Shown in pieces: positions 9,396 to 25,839 of a stretch of 60,224 nucleotides of DNA; the first letter of the stretch is position 1, and each line of letters begins with the position of its first letter. The translations under genes were made by a program, and so were the position numbers. The notes under the pieces are model-generated. The model saw only the letters and a list, made by a program, of their open reading frames with translations. It had not been told where the DNA came from and did not search any database. The DNA is from Provencibacterium sp. (GTDB lineage Bacteria; Bacillota; Clostridia; Oscillospirales; Ruminococcaceae). The stretch spans positions 1 through 60,224 of the forward strand of contig JAAWAN010000035.1 in assembly GCA_022792175.1 (NCBI GenBank), written 5' to 3'.

Positions 9396-9424
9396 ATTGT
9401 ATACCTATTTTGTGACAAGGTCAA
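9396..9424 (-). promoter_or_regulatory. Sigma-A type promoter of the V-ATPase operon
   Basis: Read on the minus strand, TTGACC (9424-9419) and TACAAT (9401-9396) are separated by 17 nt. It faces the V-ATPase genes and lies in the only AT-rich stretch upstream of them. Confidence 0.75.
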
Positions 9425-9665
9425 CAGTAAAATTTCGGCCGGTATGAGGCAAATTTCATAAATCAGAAGCGGGGAATACGGCATATTGACGGAAGATCTC
9501 CTGATTATCTATTTTTTGAAGCGAAAATCCGGCATTTTTCATGGAAAAGGCTCATCCGGCATACCGCCGGCTAAAAGGAGCCAGAGAATACGCTTTTCTC
9601 TGAGGCCCTCATCGAAGTATAAATTTCTTGCTATTTGCCAAATATATCCACTTGAAGGAGGACGG

Positions 9666-9698
9666 AAAAAGAGGCCGGGAATCGCTCTTCCCAGCCTC
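9666..9698 (-). terminator. Minus-strand intrinsic terminator in the rpoB upstream spacer
   Basis: An 11-bp stem (9671-9681 with 9688-9698, one G-U pair) is followed on the minus strand by five T. No minus-strand gene lies to its right; it could end the short RNA predicted from 9817 or shield the V-ATPase promoter from stray transcription. Confidence 0.65.
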
Positions 9699-9747
9699 CT
9701 GCAAGCAAAAATTTCAAATAATTTGGTTTTTAACGACAAGCGAGGGC

Positions 9748-9776
9748 TTGACAATCTATACAAAATGTAATATAAT
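9748..9776 (+). promoter_or_regulatory. Consensus sigma-A promoter of rpoB-rpoC
   Basis: TTGACA at 9748-9753 and TATAAT at 9771-9776 are separated by 17 nt, a perfect consensus. The expected start near 9783 gives a ~160-nt AT-rich leader before rpoB. No rplJ-rplL genes precede rpoB here, so this is the main promoter of the operon. Confidence 0.9.
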
Positions 9777-9823
9777 AGTAAACTGTATCAAAATGACCAG
9801 ATTGATTTTTATTTGATAAGTAA

Positions 9824-9852
9824 ATCATAGCATATTGATTTCAAAATTTCAA
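9824..9852 (-). promoter_or_regulatory. Minus-strand promoter inside the rpoB leader
   Basis: On the minus strand TTGAAA (9852-9847) and TATGAT (9829-9824) are spaced by 17 nt. The region is AT-rich, so a chance match is possible; support comes from the matching terminator about 150 nt downstream. Confidence 0.45.
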
Positions 9853-9943
9853 TACCCTTTTTGCTTTTTGAGAGCATGCTTTAGGTTAAACTGCTGGAAT
9901 TTACAGCTCAGGCATTTATTATTTGAATGGAGTGAGGGAGCCT

Positions 9944-13675
<3,732 letters not shown>

Positions 13676-13693
13676 AGGAAGAGGGGTTGCAAT

Positions 13694-17290
<3,597 letters not shown>

Positions 17291-17389
17291 GAATTCCCTT
17301 TTCGTTCCTTCATCTCGTGGCAAATGCCGCTGCGAACGGGGGGAAGAATTGTGCAACCTCCTGAAAGGTGCGGTAAAGGGAAAAATCTA

Positions 17390-17419
17390 TTGACAAATCC
17401 GGGATATAGGTGATAAAAT
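17390..17419 (+). promoter_or_regulatory. Promoter of the rpsL-rpsG-fusA operon
   Basis: TTGACA at 17390-17395 and TAAAAT at 17414-17419 are spaced by 18 nt, 175 bp upstream of rpsL. The rest of the 17291-17594 spacer shows no gene and no clear terminator for rpoC. Confidence 0.75.
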
Positions 17420-17594
17420 CTATATTCGGTATGGAAAATGCTGCATTTTGCCGGTTTTAAGGGGAATGCGGTCTTTCCTGCCGAAAGTCCGGTTTCTGCT
17501 TTCAGAGAAGGGGATTCCGGAAAAACATTCTGCTTTATCGCCCGGCGCTGCCGGACATAAAGAAATAAATATTTTTTATTTAAGGAGGTGCAAT

Positions 17595-18020
17595 ATGCCA
17601 ACCTTTAACCAGCTGGTTCGCAAGGGCAGAGAAGAGATCGAGAAAAAGTCTACCGCTCCGGCGCTGCTGCGCGGATGGAATTCCCAGAAGCGTGAGGCGA
17701 TCGATCAGAATTCTCCGCAGAAGAGAGGCGTGTGCACGGCTATCCGTACGCAGACCCCCAAGAAGCCGAACTCGGCGCTGCGCAAGGTCGCGAGAGTCAG
17801 GCTTTCCAATGGAATCGAGGCTACCGCCTACATCCCCGGAATCGGACACAACCTGCAGGAGCACAGCGTTGTGCTCATCCGCGGCGGACGTGTCAAGGAC
17901 CTGCCCGGTGTGCGTTATCACATCATCCGTGGCACTCTGGATACCCAGGGCGTAAGCGGGAGAAACCAGGCGCGCTCCAAGTATGGCGCGAAGCGTCCGA
18001 AGGCTGGTGCCAAGAAGTAA
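17595..18020 (+). CDS. rpsL: 30S ribosomal protein S12
   Basis: 141 residues; part of the decoding centre. [13 protein letters not shown] at the start, [20 protein letters not shown] and [21 protein letters not shown] are canonical. Lys at the streptomycin-linked positions (PKKP and VKDLPG) is wild type. Compared with the 124-residue E. coli protein there is an insertion of about 18 residues (around residues 26-43, [12 protein letters not shown]) before QKRGVCT, which is common in Clostridia. ATG at 17595 follows AAGGAGGTG; the longer open frame from 17448 is not used. It is followed by a 175-nt spacer before rpsG. Confidence 0.98.
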   Translation: MPTFNQLVRKGREEIEKKSTAPALLRGWNSQKREAIDQNSPQKRGVCTAIRTQTPKKPNSALRKVARVRLSNGIEATAYIPGIGHNLQEHSVVLIRGGRVKDLPGVRYHIIRGTLDTQGVSGRNQARSKYGAKRPKAGAKK

Positions 18021-18195
18021 TAAAATTCCCATTGGAAATGATGTTGCACCTGTTTTTGACAGGCGCAATTCGCACTCGGTGCGGTTATAGATAGATGGGC
18101 GATTCGTCCCGGCTATGTAACCGAAACGGGCGCAAACGGGAGTTTTGTCACTTTCGAGTACCGATGAATTCATTTATGTGAAGGAGGGAAGCGAA

Positions 18196-18666
18196 GTGCC
18201 AAGAAGAGGTAACGTAGCAAAGCGCGACGTTTTGCCGGATCCGCTTTATAATTCCAAGCTGGTCACCCGGCTCATCAACAGCATTATGCTCGACGGTAAG
18301 AAGGGCGTTGCCCAGAAGATCGTTTATGGCGCGTTTGAAATCGTGCAGCAGAAGACGGGCAAGGATCCGCTGGAGGTCTTCGAGCAGGCGCTGGAGAACA
18401 TTATGCCGCTTCTGGAGGTCAAGGCCCGCCGCGTTGGCGGTGCAACCTACCAGGTGCCGATGGAGGTTCGTCCGGAGCGCCGTCAGACTCTGGGGCTGCG
18501 CTGGCTGACAACCTATGCCAGAAACCGCTCGGAGAAAACAATGCGCGAGCGCCTCGCGGGTGAAATTGCCGATGCCGTCAACAACATGGGCGGCGCGGTC
18601 AAGAAGCGCGAGGATACCCACAAGATGGCCGAGGCCAACAAGGCATTCGCTCATTACAGATTCTAA
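18196..18666 (+). CDS. rpsG: 30S ribosomal protein S7
   Basis: 156 residues, exactly the family length; binds the 3' domain of 16S rRNA and nucleates head assembly. It starts at GTG 18196 ([16 protein letters not shown]), nine bases after AAGGAGG. The signature [27 protein letters not shown] and the C-terminal [25 protein letters not shown] are complete. An upstream in-frame ATG at 18145 lies before the ribosome site and is rejected. Confidence 0.98.
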   Translation: MPRRGNVAKRDVLPDPLYNSKLVTRLINSIMLDGKKGVAQKIVYGAFEIVQQKTGKDPLEVFEQALENIMPLLEVKARRVGGATYQVPMEVRPERRQTLGLRWLTTYARNRSEKTMRERLAGEIADAVNNMGGAVKKREDTHKMAEANKAFAHYRF

Positions 18667-18668
18667 AG

Positions 18669-18688
18669 ACCAACACCAGTTGGTTTTT
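18669..18688 (+). terminator. Small hairpin with T-tract between rpsG and fusA
   Basis: ACCAAC-ACCA-GTTGGT followed by TTTT. The 6-bp stem is weak, so it would at most trim transcription between rpsG and fusA. A second palindrome (CCATG ... CATGG) follows at 18691-18711. Confidence 0.35.
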
Positions 18689-18740
18689 ACCCATGGCGCG
18701 CATGCGCATGGCTGATTCTTAATTAAAGCAGGAGGTCAAT

Positions 18741-20822
18741 ATGCCAAGAGACGTTTCGCTGGAACTTACCCGTAATATAGGCATAATGGCTCATATCGAC
18801 GCTGGCAAAACCACGACTACCGAGCGTATCCTTTTCTATACGGGTATCAACCATAAAATTGGCGAGACCCATGAGGGTACTGCGACGATGGACTGGATGG
18901 AGCAGGAGCAGGAGAGAGGCATTACCATTACCTCTGCCGCAACGACCTGCTATTGGAAGAACCATCGGATCAATATCATCGACACCCCTGGACACGTTGA
19001 CTTCACTGTTGAGGTTGAGCGCAGCCTGCGCGTTCTCGATGGCTCGGTTACCGTTATGTGTGCCAAAGGCGGCGTTGAGCCGCAGTCTGAAACCGTTTGG
19101 CGTCAGGCTGACAAGTATAAGGTACCGCGGATGATCTATGTCAACAAGATGGATATCCTCGGCGCCAACTTCTACAATGTGCTTGACATGATTCATGACC
19201 GCCTTAAGTGCAATGCGGTCCCGGTGCAGCTCCCGATTGGCGAGGAGCAGTTCTTTAAGGGAATTATCGACCTTCTTGAGATGAAGGCGTATATGTATCA
19301 TGACGACCTTGGAAAGGATATCCGCGTTGAGGAGATTCCTGAGGAGATGCAGGAGAAGGCAGAGGAATACCGCCAGAAGCTGCTTGAGGCTGTTGCTGAG
19401 CATGATGACGCCATCATGGAGAAATATCTTGAAGGCGAAGAGATTCCGATTGATGACATGAAGAAGGTCATCCGCAAGGCGACGATTGCCAATGATATGG
19501 TTCCGGTCACCTGCGGCACCTCCTACAAAAACAAGGGCGTGCAGAAGCTGCTCGATGCCATTATCGACTACATGCCCGCCCCGACTGATATCGACCATAT
19601 CACCGGTACCAACCCCGATACCGGAGAAACTGAAACCCGCCCGACCGATGACAACGAGCCGATGGCCGCGCTGGCCTTCAAGATTGCTACCGACCCCTAT
19701 GTCGGCAAGCTCTGCTTCTTCCGCGTCTATTCCGGTATGATGAATACCGGCAGCACCATTCTCAACGCTTCGAAGGGCAATTCGGAGCGCGTCGGCCGCA
19801 TTCTGCAGATGCACGCCAATCACCGCAAGGATATTGAAACCTGCTATGCAGGTGATATTGCGGCGGCGGTTGGCATCAAGCAGGTTACCACCGGCGATAC
19901 TCTCTGCGACCCGAAGCACCCGATTATCCTCGAGTCGATGGAGTTCCCGGAGCCGGTTATCCGCGTTGCCATCGAGCCGAAGACCAAGGCCGGCCAGGAG
20001 AAGATGGGCATTGGCCTCGCCAAGCTCGCTGAGGAGGACCCGACCTTTAAGGCCTATACCGATGAGGAAACCGGGCAGACGATTATCGCCGGCATGGGCG
20101 AACTGCATCTGGAAATCATCGTTGACCGTCTGCTGCGCGAATTCCGCGTGGAAGCGAACGTCGGCAAGCCGCAGGTGGCCTACAAGGAAACGGTGCGCAA
20201 GAATTCGGATGTCGACATGAAATACGCTCGCCAGTCGGGCGGCCGCGGTCAGTATGGCCACTGCAAAATCCGCCTCTTCCCGAACGAGAGCGGCAAAGGC
20301 TACCTGTTCGAGAACAAGATTGTCGGCGGCGCCATCCCGAAGGAGTATATCCCGGCGGTGGATGCCGGTATCCAGGGTGCGATGCAGTCCGGCGTACTCG
20401 CGGGCTATCCGGTGGTCGATGTGCGCGTAGAGCTGTATGACGGCTCTTACCACGAGGTCGACTCCTCGGAAATGGCCTTTAAGATTGCCGGTTCGATGGC
20501 CTTTAAGGAGGCCATGCGCAAGGCGGACCCGGTTATCCTCGAGCCTATCATGAAGGTTTCGGTCATTGTGCCGGAGGACTACATGGGCGATGTGATGGGC
20601 GACCTCAACGGCCGCCGCGGTCAGATTCAGGGCATGGAGGCCCGCAACGGCACACAGCAGATTAACGCATTCGTTCCGCTCTCTCAGATGTTCGGCTATG
20701 CTACTGATTTGCGCTCCCGTACCCAGGGCCGCGGTCAGTATACGATGGAGCCCTCGCACTACACCGAGGTTCCGAAATCGATTGCCGAGCAGATTATGAA
20801 TGAGCGCGGCAAGAAGGACTAA
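18741..20822 (+). CDS. fusA: Elongation factor G
   Basis: 693 residues; the translocation GTPase. P-loop [19 protein letters not shown], switch [25 protein letters not shown] (G3) and NKMD (G4) are intact. Domain III-V marks include [18 protein letters not shown] and the tip-domain [17 protein letters not shown] at 18741 after GGAGGTCAAT. It lies 74 bp after rpsG in the classical str order. No sign of a fusidic-acid-type duplicate. Confidence 0.98.
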   Translation: MPRDVSLELTRNIGIMAHIDAGKTTTTERILFYTGINHKIGETHEGTATMDWMEQEQERGITITSAATTCYWKNHRINIIDTPGHVDFTVEVERSLRVLDGSVTVMCAKGGVEPQSETVWRQADKYKVPRMIYVNKMDILGANFYNVLDMIHDRLKCNAVPVQLPIGEEQFFKGIIDLLEMKAYMYHDDLGKDIRVEEIPEEMQEKAEEYRQKLLEAVAEHDDAIMEKYLEGEEIPIDDMKKVIRKATIANDMVPVTCGTSYKNKGVQKLLDAIIDYMPAPTDIDHITGTNPDTGETETRPTDDNEPMAALAFKIATDPYVGKLCFFRVYSGMMNTGSTILNASKGNSERVGRILQMHANHRKDIETCYAGDIAAAVGIKQVTTGDTLCDPKHPIILESMEFPEPVIRVAIEPKTKAGQEKMGIGLAKLAEEDPTFKAYTDEETGQTIIAGMGELHLEIIVDRLLREFRVEANVGKPQVAYKETVRKNSDVDMKYARQSGGRGQYGHCKIRLFPNESGKGYLFENKIVGGAIPKEYIPAVDAGIQGAMQSGVLAGYPVVDVRVELYDGSYHEVDSSEMAFKIAGSMAFKEAMRKADPVILEPIMKVSVIVPEDYMGDVMGDLNGRRGQIQGMEARNGTQQINAFVPLSQMFGYATDLRSRTQGRGQYTMEPSHYTEVPKSIAEQIMNERGKKD

Positions 20823-20887
20823 AAGCCTTTTTCGGTTTCCCTGTCCTTTAAAAGGGCGGGGGAACCGATAAAAAAGCGCATAAACAC

Positions 20888-20916
20888 TTGCATTTTCCGT
20901 GGTTTATTGCTACAAT
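20888..20916 (+). promoter_or_regulatory. Promoter of tuf
   Basis: TTGCAT at 20888-20893 and TACAAT at 20911-20916 with a 17-nt spacer, about 70 bp upstream of tuf. It lets tuf be expressed more strongly than the rest of the str operon. Confidence 0.75.
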
Positions 20917-20984
20917 ACCAATTGTAGTGCGTACCTTCGGAAAGTGTACTCAAATACCATCCACAAAAGGGAGGAAAAATCGCA

Positions 20985-22187
20985 ATGGGAAAGGCTAAAT
21001 TCGAAAGAAACAAGCCCCACGTAAACATCGGCACCATTGGTCACGTTGACCACGGCAAGACCACGCTGACCGCCGCCATCACCAAGGTTCTGGGCATGAA
21101 GGGCGACGCGGAGTATATGGCATACGACATGATCGACAAGGCTCCTGAGGAGCGCGAGCGCGGCATCACCATCAATACCGCTCACGTTGAGTATCAGACT
21201 GACGCGCGCCACTATGCGCACGTTGACTGCCCCGGCCATGCTGACTATGTTAAGAACATGATTACCGGTGCTGCGCAGATGGACGGCGCTATCCTCGTTG
21301 TTTCCGCTGCAGATGGTCCGATGCCCCAGACCCGCGAGCATATCCTGCTTGCCCGTCAGGTTGGCGTTCCCTATATCGTTGTTTTCATGAACAAGGTTGA
21401 CCAGGTGGACGATCCTGAGCTGCTCGAGCTCGTTGAGATGGAAATCCGTGAGCTGCTCTCCAGCTATGAGTTCCCGGGCGACGACATTCCGATCATTAAG
21501 GGTTCCGCTCTGCAGGCTCTGGAGTGCGCTTCCAAGGATCCGAGCGATCCGACCTATGCGCCCATTCTCGAGCTGATGAAGGCGGTTGATGAGTTTATCC
21601 CGACTCCTGAGAGAAAGGCTGACCTGCCCTTCCTGATGCCGGTTGAGGATGTATTCACCATCACCGGCCGCGGCACCGTTGCCACCGGCAGAGTGGAGCG
21701 CGGTATGCTCAAGACTTCGGACGAAGTTGAGATCGTCGGCCTGCAGGATGAGAAGATGAAGACGGTTGTTACCGGTATCGAGATGTTCCGCAAGATTCTC
21801 GATTACGCTGAGGCGGGCGACAACATCGGTGCTCTGCTGCGCGGTGTTCAGAGAACCGACATTCAGCGCGGCCAGGTTCTCTGCAAGCCCGGTTCCATCC
21901 ATCCGCACACCAAGTTCCATGGCCAGGTTTACATCCTGAAGAAGGATGAAGGCGGCCGTCATACCCCGTTCTTCAATAACTACCGTCCGCAGTTCTATTT
22001 CCGCACCACCGACGTGACCGGCATCGTCAAGCTGCCGGAGGGTGTTGAGATGTGCATGCCTGGCGATAACGTTGAGATGGACGTTGAGCTCATCACCCCC
22101 ATCGCTATTGAGCAGGGCCTTCGTTTCGCTATCCGCGAGGGTGGCCGCACGGTCGGTTCGGGCGTTGTTACCGGTATTAATGAGTAA
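20985..22187 (+). CDS. tuf: Elongation factor Tu
   Basis: 400 residues; carries aminoacyl-tRNA to the ribosome. [16 protein letters not shown] (G1), [13 protein letters not shown] (G2), [36 protein letters not shown] (G3) and NKVDQVDD (G4) are all intact. Domain 2/3 marks [13 protein letters not shown] and [24 protein letters not shown] are present. ATG follows AAAGGGAGG. Its own promoter lies at 20888-20916 and a strong terminator follows. Confidence 0.98.
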   Translation: MGKAKFERNKPHVNIGTIGHVDHGKTTLTAAITKVLGMKGDAEYMAYDMIDKAPEERERGITINTAHVEYQTDARHYAHVDCPGHADYVKNMITGAAQMDGAILVVSAADGPMPQTREHILLARQVGVPYIVVFMNKVDQVDDPELLELVEMEIRELLSSYEFPGDDIPIIKGSALQALECASKDPSDPTYAPILELMKAVDEFIPTPERKADLPFLMPVEDVFTITGRGTVATGRVERGMLKTSDEVEIVGLQDEKMKTVVTGIEMFRKILDYAEAGDNIGALLRGVQRTDIQRGQVLCKPGSIHPHTKFHGQVYILKKDEGGRHTPFFNNYRPQFYFRTTDVTGIVKLPEGVEMCMPGDNVEMDVELITPIAIEQGLRFAIREGGRTVGSGVVTGINE

Positions 22188-22207
22188 TTGCCTCCTTTGG
22201 CAGGATG

Positions 22208-22241
22208 AAAGCCACGCCGCCTTTGAGCGGCGTGGCTTTTT
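22208..22241 (+). terminator. Strong intrinsic terminator after tuf
   Basis: A 13-bp perfect stem (AAAGCCACGCCGC with GCGGCGTGGCTTT) around CTTTGA, followed by a T-run. Confidence 0.92.
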
Positions 22242-22437
22242 ATATGGCTCTCTCTTTCGCTTGTGCGATGTTCGGCATAATCCATACGCTGAAACCTGCC
22301 CGCCGCTTTTTTAAGCGCGGCTTTCCTTTGCAGCAGCCCTGTCTTTCCCGGCCGTTCCCTAAAAGGGAGGCTTTTGGAAAAAGCAGCAGGCAGATTTTTT
22401 TCATCGATGTCTTTTCGCTTGAAAGGTGGTCGTCACT

Positions 22438-23823
22438 TTGGTAAAGACAGCGTCGCCCAAAGTTCAGGATGAATTTTATAAACAGATTTTCCGACTGACC
22501 CTCCCCATCGTGCTGCAGAATTTGCTGAGTGCGGCGGTCAATTCGGCCGATGTACTCATGCTCAACTATGTGGGCCAGTCCGCCATTGCGGCAGTCTCGC
22601 TCGCCTCTCAGTATGCTTCGGTTCTTCATATGGTGTACTATGGGCTTGGGACCGGTGCCACCATCCTCTGCGCCCAGTATTACGGCAAGGGAGATATGCG
22701 GGCCATTGAAACAGTAGAAGGGATTGCACTGCGTTTTTCCATGCTCATTTCTTTCGGATTTGCCGTCTTTGCCCTGTTCGCACCGCAATGGATGATGAAG
22801 CTCTTTACCAATGATGCCGAGCTGATTGCAATCGGCGCCAGCTATCTGCGCATTCTCAGCGTCAGCTATCTCTGCTGCGGGGTGGCGGAGGTGCATCTCT
22901 CCATTCTGCGCAGTGTTGAGCGAGTGGTTGTCAGCACCAGCCTGAATACGATGACCTTTCTGCTGAATGTGGCGCTGAATGCGGTATTCATCTTCGGGCT
23001 CTTCGGCGCGCCGAAGCTGGGAGTTATTGGGGTTGCCATTGCCACCTCCATCTCCCGTATGGTTGAGCTCATTGCCTGCTTTATTGTTTCGGCTGTGAGC
23101 CGGGATGTTAAGCTGAAGCTTTCTGCCGTTTTTTGCAGGAACAGGCTGCTCCTGCAGGATTTTATCCGCCTGGCAGTACCGGCCCTTGGAAATGATATTG
23201 TCTGGGGCGTCGGCTTTTCGATGTATTCGGTCATCATCGGCCACATGGGGTCCGACGCAGTTGCGGCAAACTCGTTTGTGAGCGTTGTGCGCAATCTGGG
23301 TACCGTTCTTTGCTACGGGGTCGCGAGCGGCGGCGGCATTCTGGTGGGGAAAATTATCGGCAAAAACTGTTTGCAGGAGGCCCGGGAGGGCGCCAAAAAG
23401 GTGGTAAAGCTGACGGTGCTCAGCGGTATTGTCGGCGGGCTGATCGTCCTGGCCGTCATGCCCTTCGCGCTCAAATATGCTTCGCTCACCGATACCGCCA
23501 TGCATTACCTCAAATATATGATGCTGATTAACGCCTATTATATTATGGGTACGGCGCTGAATACCACTCTCATAGCAGGCATCTTCCGCGCAGGCGGGGA
23601 CAGCAAATTCGGTTTTTACTGCGATATCTTTGATATGTGGTGCTATGCTGTCCCGCTCGGGTTTATTGCCGCTTTTGTGCTGAAGCTTCCCGTTCTGTGG
23701 GTCTATTTCCTGATCTGTACCGATGAATTTGCGAAACTGCCCTTTGTTATCAAGCGCTATAAAAGTGAAGAGTGGCTCTGCAATATTACGAGGGATGACC
23801 TGTTTTCCGAGGAAGCAGCATGA
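22438..23823 (+). CDS. MATE family multidrug/cation antiporter
   Basis: About 461 residues, twelve predicted membrane helices in two similar halves, typical of MATE exporters that expel drugs or metabolites in exchange for Na+ or H+. The N-terminal FRLTLPIVLQNLLSAAVNSADVLMLNYVGQSAIAAVSLA is the classical first-helix pattern (P-I-x-x-Q/L and the ADV-x-M/L segment), repeated in the second half (IRLAVPALGNDIVWGVGFSMYSVIIGHMG). I use TTG at 22438, eight bases after AAAGGTGG. It stands alone, 250 bp after tuf; substrate cannot be told. Confidence 0.9.
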   Translation: MVKTASPKVQDEFYKQIFRLTLPIVLQNLLSAAVNSADVLMLNYVGQSAIAAVSLASQYASVLHMVYYGLGTGATILCAQYYGKGDMRAIETVEGIALRFSMLISFGFAVFALFAPQWMMKLFTNDAELIAIGASYLRILSVSYLCCGVAEVHLSILRSVERVVVSTSLNTMTFLLNVALNAVFIFGLFGAPKLGVIGVAIATSISRMVELIACFIVSAVSRDVKLKLSAVFCRNRLLLQDFIRLAVPALGNDIVWGVGFSMYSVIIGHMGSDAVAANSFVSVVRNLGTVLCYGVASGGGILVGKIIGKNCLQEAREGAKKVVKLTVLSGIVGGLIVLAVMPFALKYASLTDTAMHYLKYMMLINAYYIMGTALNTTLIAGIFRAGGDSKFGFYCDIFDMWCYAVPLGFIAAFVLKLPVLWVYFLICTDEFAKLPFVIKRYKSEEWLCNITRDDLFSEEAA

Positions 23824-23914
23824 ACAGGCGCTCTGGCGTTTGAAGAACCCGGATAAAGCCCGGCAAAAAGCCGGGCGAGAAGATGAGATATCCGAAATCT
23901 TATTTCTCCAATTT

Positions 23915-23958
23915 AAATGCCGCCCGCAAAGAGAAAGCTCTCTTTGCGGGCGGCATTT
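23915..23958. terminator. Bidirectional terminator between the MATE gene and the Rnf-like operon
   Basis: A 20-bp perfect stem (AAATGCCGCCCGCAAAGAGA and its complement) around AAGC lies between convergent genes. U-tracts are short on both sides, but stem strength is high. A second hairpin (GCCCGG-CAAAAA-CCGGGC) precedes it near 23859. Confidence 0.8.
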
Positions 23959-23971
23959 ACCTGCCGGAAAT

Positions 23972-25207
23972 CTAATACACCAGAATATAGCTGTCCACAC
24001 CGGCTTCCCGGAGCGCGCGGATCTGTTCGCTGACCTCCTCTTCGGTGTAGGTCCGGTTAAAATCACCACTGAGATTCTGCGCCGTATAACCCTGAATCCA
24101 GGGGAGCAGCTGTGTTCCCTCTGAAAGGGTGGCGAGTGCTCTGCCGGCTACTGCCTGCGTCGTTTCATAGGGGGTGGTGGCGGGCGCCTGGAGGCGAAAG
24201 CCCTCTGCTTCGAAAACCTCGCCGAAGAGAGCGGGCATCATCTGCACAGAGAGGGCGGAGGTCGTGAAAATAGCTGCGGGATTGGTAGCGTCATAGGGGA
24301 GCGAGAGGTTCTGACCGAGCAGATGAATGCCGGAAACACAGGGAATAGCAGCGGCCCCCTGCGGGAGCAGACGCGCCTGCAGCTTCTCCGCAAAATCCTG
24401 CAGAACATCCGCCTTGCTTTGAGAGGCAGCCCATTCGCCGAAGGTGGCCCGGTCGAGGCCCAACCCTTCCGGGAACTGGAGGTTATCAATTAAGATAAGC
24501 GGGATGCCCATCCCAACCGCCTCGTTGGCCAGGTCGCCGATATAATCCTGCGCAACCGGCGAATAGGGATTCAGCCAGGGACGGCCGCCTGCCTCCTGCG
24601 AATTGTCCAGCCAGGTCCACTCGGTGTTTTCATATTTAACGGCAGCGGTCTCATGTGCATAGGGGGCAATGGGGTCGCGGAAGGCGCAGATGCGGCCGGC
24701 TGTCTGATAGCCGGCGGCCTGCAGGGCTGCAACCACCTCAGGCAGGTCAATCGCCTGCGCATGCTGGCTGCCGGCTTCTGCAACAAATTCCACATGGCTT
24801 TGATAAAGAACCTGCCCAGCCGAATTTTTCAGATCGACAAGCACCGTGTTGATATCAGGCAGTGAATGATTCTGCAGATAAGGGAGGATTTCGCCGCTGA
24901 GCAGAACCTCCTCGGGGATATAGAGGGCATGTATCCCGCTGAGCGGGGCCATTTCCGGTTCACTGGCCTGCGGCAGGCTTTCCGCCTGCTGGGAGGAGGG
25001 CTCCGGTTGTTCCTCCGGCGCACTGGAGGAAGACTCCATGCGCTGCAAAAGCTTCCCGCTCCAAAAGTCGTGTACCGGCTCATAGAGGCTGAAGCCGACA
25101 AAGGCGAGCACCGCCAGCAGCAGAAGAAGAAGGCCTGCTTTTATGGGGGAAAACCGTCTTTTCCGATAGATATGACGGTAACGTTTAATTTTATAGGATT
25201 TTGCCAT
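23972..25207 (-). CDS. Membrane-anchored DUF4015-like putative glycoside hydrolase
   Basis: 411 residues: a basic N-terminus, one membrane helix (about 23-42), a Ser/Glu/Pro/Gln-rich linker (about 58-88), then an extracytoplasmic domain. That domain begins with an ALYIPEEVLLSGEILPYLQ strand and INTVLVDLKNSAGQVLYQS, resembling the opening of DUF4015 proteins, which are predicted TIM-barrel glycosidases; catalytic residues cannot be assigned here. It is the last gene of the Rnf-like operon, 35 bp after the rnfA homologue, where canonical operons carry rnfB. ATG follows AAGGAGGAGC. Whether it works with the complex is unknown. Confidence 0.7.
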   Translation of the reverse strand: MAKSYKIKRYRHIYRKRRFSPIKAGLLLLLLAVLAFVGFSLYEPVHDFWSGKLLQRMESSSSAPEEQPEPSSQQAESLPQASEPEMAPLSGIHALYIPEEVLLSGEILPYLQNHSLPDINTVLVDLKNSAGQVLYQSHVEFVAEAGSQHAQAIDLPEVVAALQAAGYQTAGRICAFRDPIAPYAHETAAVKYENTEWTWLDNSQEAGGRPWLNPYSPVAQDYIGDLANEAVGMGIPLILIDNLQFPEGLGLDRATFGEWAASQSKADVLQDFAEKLQARLLPQGAAAIPCVSGIHLLGQNLSLPYDATNPAAIFTTSALSVQMMPALFGEVFEAEGFRLQAPATTPYETTQAVAGRALATLSEGTQLLPWIQGYTAQNLSGDFNRTYTEEEVSEQIRALREAGVDSYILVY

Positions 25208-25242
25208 GATGCTCCTCCTTCCGGTTCGCTGGCGGCGGGCGG

Positions 25243-25833
25243 TCAGGTGGGAAGCTGGTGGCCAATCATGCCATAGACAGCGAGCGATATCAGGCCGATA
25301 TATAAAAGCAGAATAGGCAGTCCCTTAAAGGCGCGCGGCAGGGCGATAAGCTCCAGCCTGCGCCGGCCGAAATAGATGAGCAGCAGCGCTAGCATATAGC
25401 CAATGCCCGTTCCTATGCCGTAACCGAGTGTGGAGCTGAGGGAATTCTGCAGATTGGCTGCCAGAATCATCGAGCCCAGAACGGCACAGTTGAAGGCGGA
25501 GACTGAAAGCGTCTGCTTTACGGCCCGCAGCCGAATGGGAAGCAGCTGGTCACATCCCAGATAAAAAAGCAGATAAAGCAGGGCAATCCCGATTAGATAG
25601 CAGAAAGCGCGTTCAGTGGTGGAAACGGTGTAATCATAAAGCAGCCTGTTGATGAAAAAGCTGATGAACGAGCAGAGGGTAGTGAAAAGGGTAAGCAGAC
25701 AGCTATGCAGCAGAATGTTTTTCAGCGAGCCAAAAAAGGCAATCTGCCCGCTTCCCAGAATGCGCGTAAAAATAGCGTTTTCCATCAGAATGGCGGTTAA
25801 CGCATAGAGAAAGAAGAGGACGATGGAATCCAT
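25243..25833 (-). CDS. RnfA-like membrane subunit, one cluster cysteine missing
   Basis: 196 residues with six membrane helices. It aligns by eye with RnfA: ENAIFTRILGSGQ matches the first-helix NN-x(5)-R/K-F-LG-x-CP region, and SAFNCAVLG matches the conserved TTNCAVLG. The RRRLELIALPRAFKGLPILLLYIGLISLA tail is also RnfA-like. In canonical RnfA two cysteines help hold a 2Fe-2S cluster inside the membrane. Here Cys116 is kept, but the first is Gly29 (LGSGQ in place of LGxCP). The gene ends an E-A pair; its ATG lies within 10 bp of the end of the RnfE homologue. Confidence 0.85.
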   Translation of the reverse strand: MDSIVLFFLYALTAILMENAIFTRILGSGQIAFFGSLKNILLHSCLLTLFTTLCSFISFFINRLLYDYTVSTTERAFCYLIGIALLYLLFYLGCDQLLPIRLRAVKQTLSVSAFNCAVLGSMILAANLQNSLSSTLGYGIGTGIGYMLALLLIYFGRRRLELIALPRAFKGLPILLLYIGLISLAVYGMIGHQLPT

Positions 25834-25839
25834 ATTTTC

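Larger units (their letters stand above)
9666..9817 (-). ncRNA. Putative ~150-nt minus-strand RNA overlapping the rpoB promoter
   Basis: A good minus-strand promoter at 9824-9852 and a minus-strand terminator at 9666-9698 bracket about 150 nt with no protein-coding frame of note. The transcript would run across the rpoB promoter (9748-9776) in the opposite direction. Both signals are visible in the sequence; that an RNA is made is inference. The terminator might instead simply insulate the two operons. Confidence 0.35.

Noticed and set aside
18723-20759. 678-codon minus-strand frame opposite fusA
   Set aside because: A shadow of the strongly biased fusA codons; fusA itself is certain.
20833-20867. 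Long hairpin after fusA as a terminator
   Set aside because: A 17-bp stem with several G-U pairs is present, but it is followed by an A-run on the plus strand, not T, so it is not an intrinsic terminator.
22240-24069. 609-codon minus-strand frame opposite the MATE gene
   Set aside because: It runs through the tuf terminator region and the MATE gene antisense, with no ribosome site or recognisable domain.
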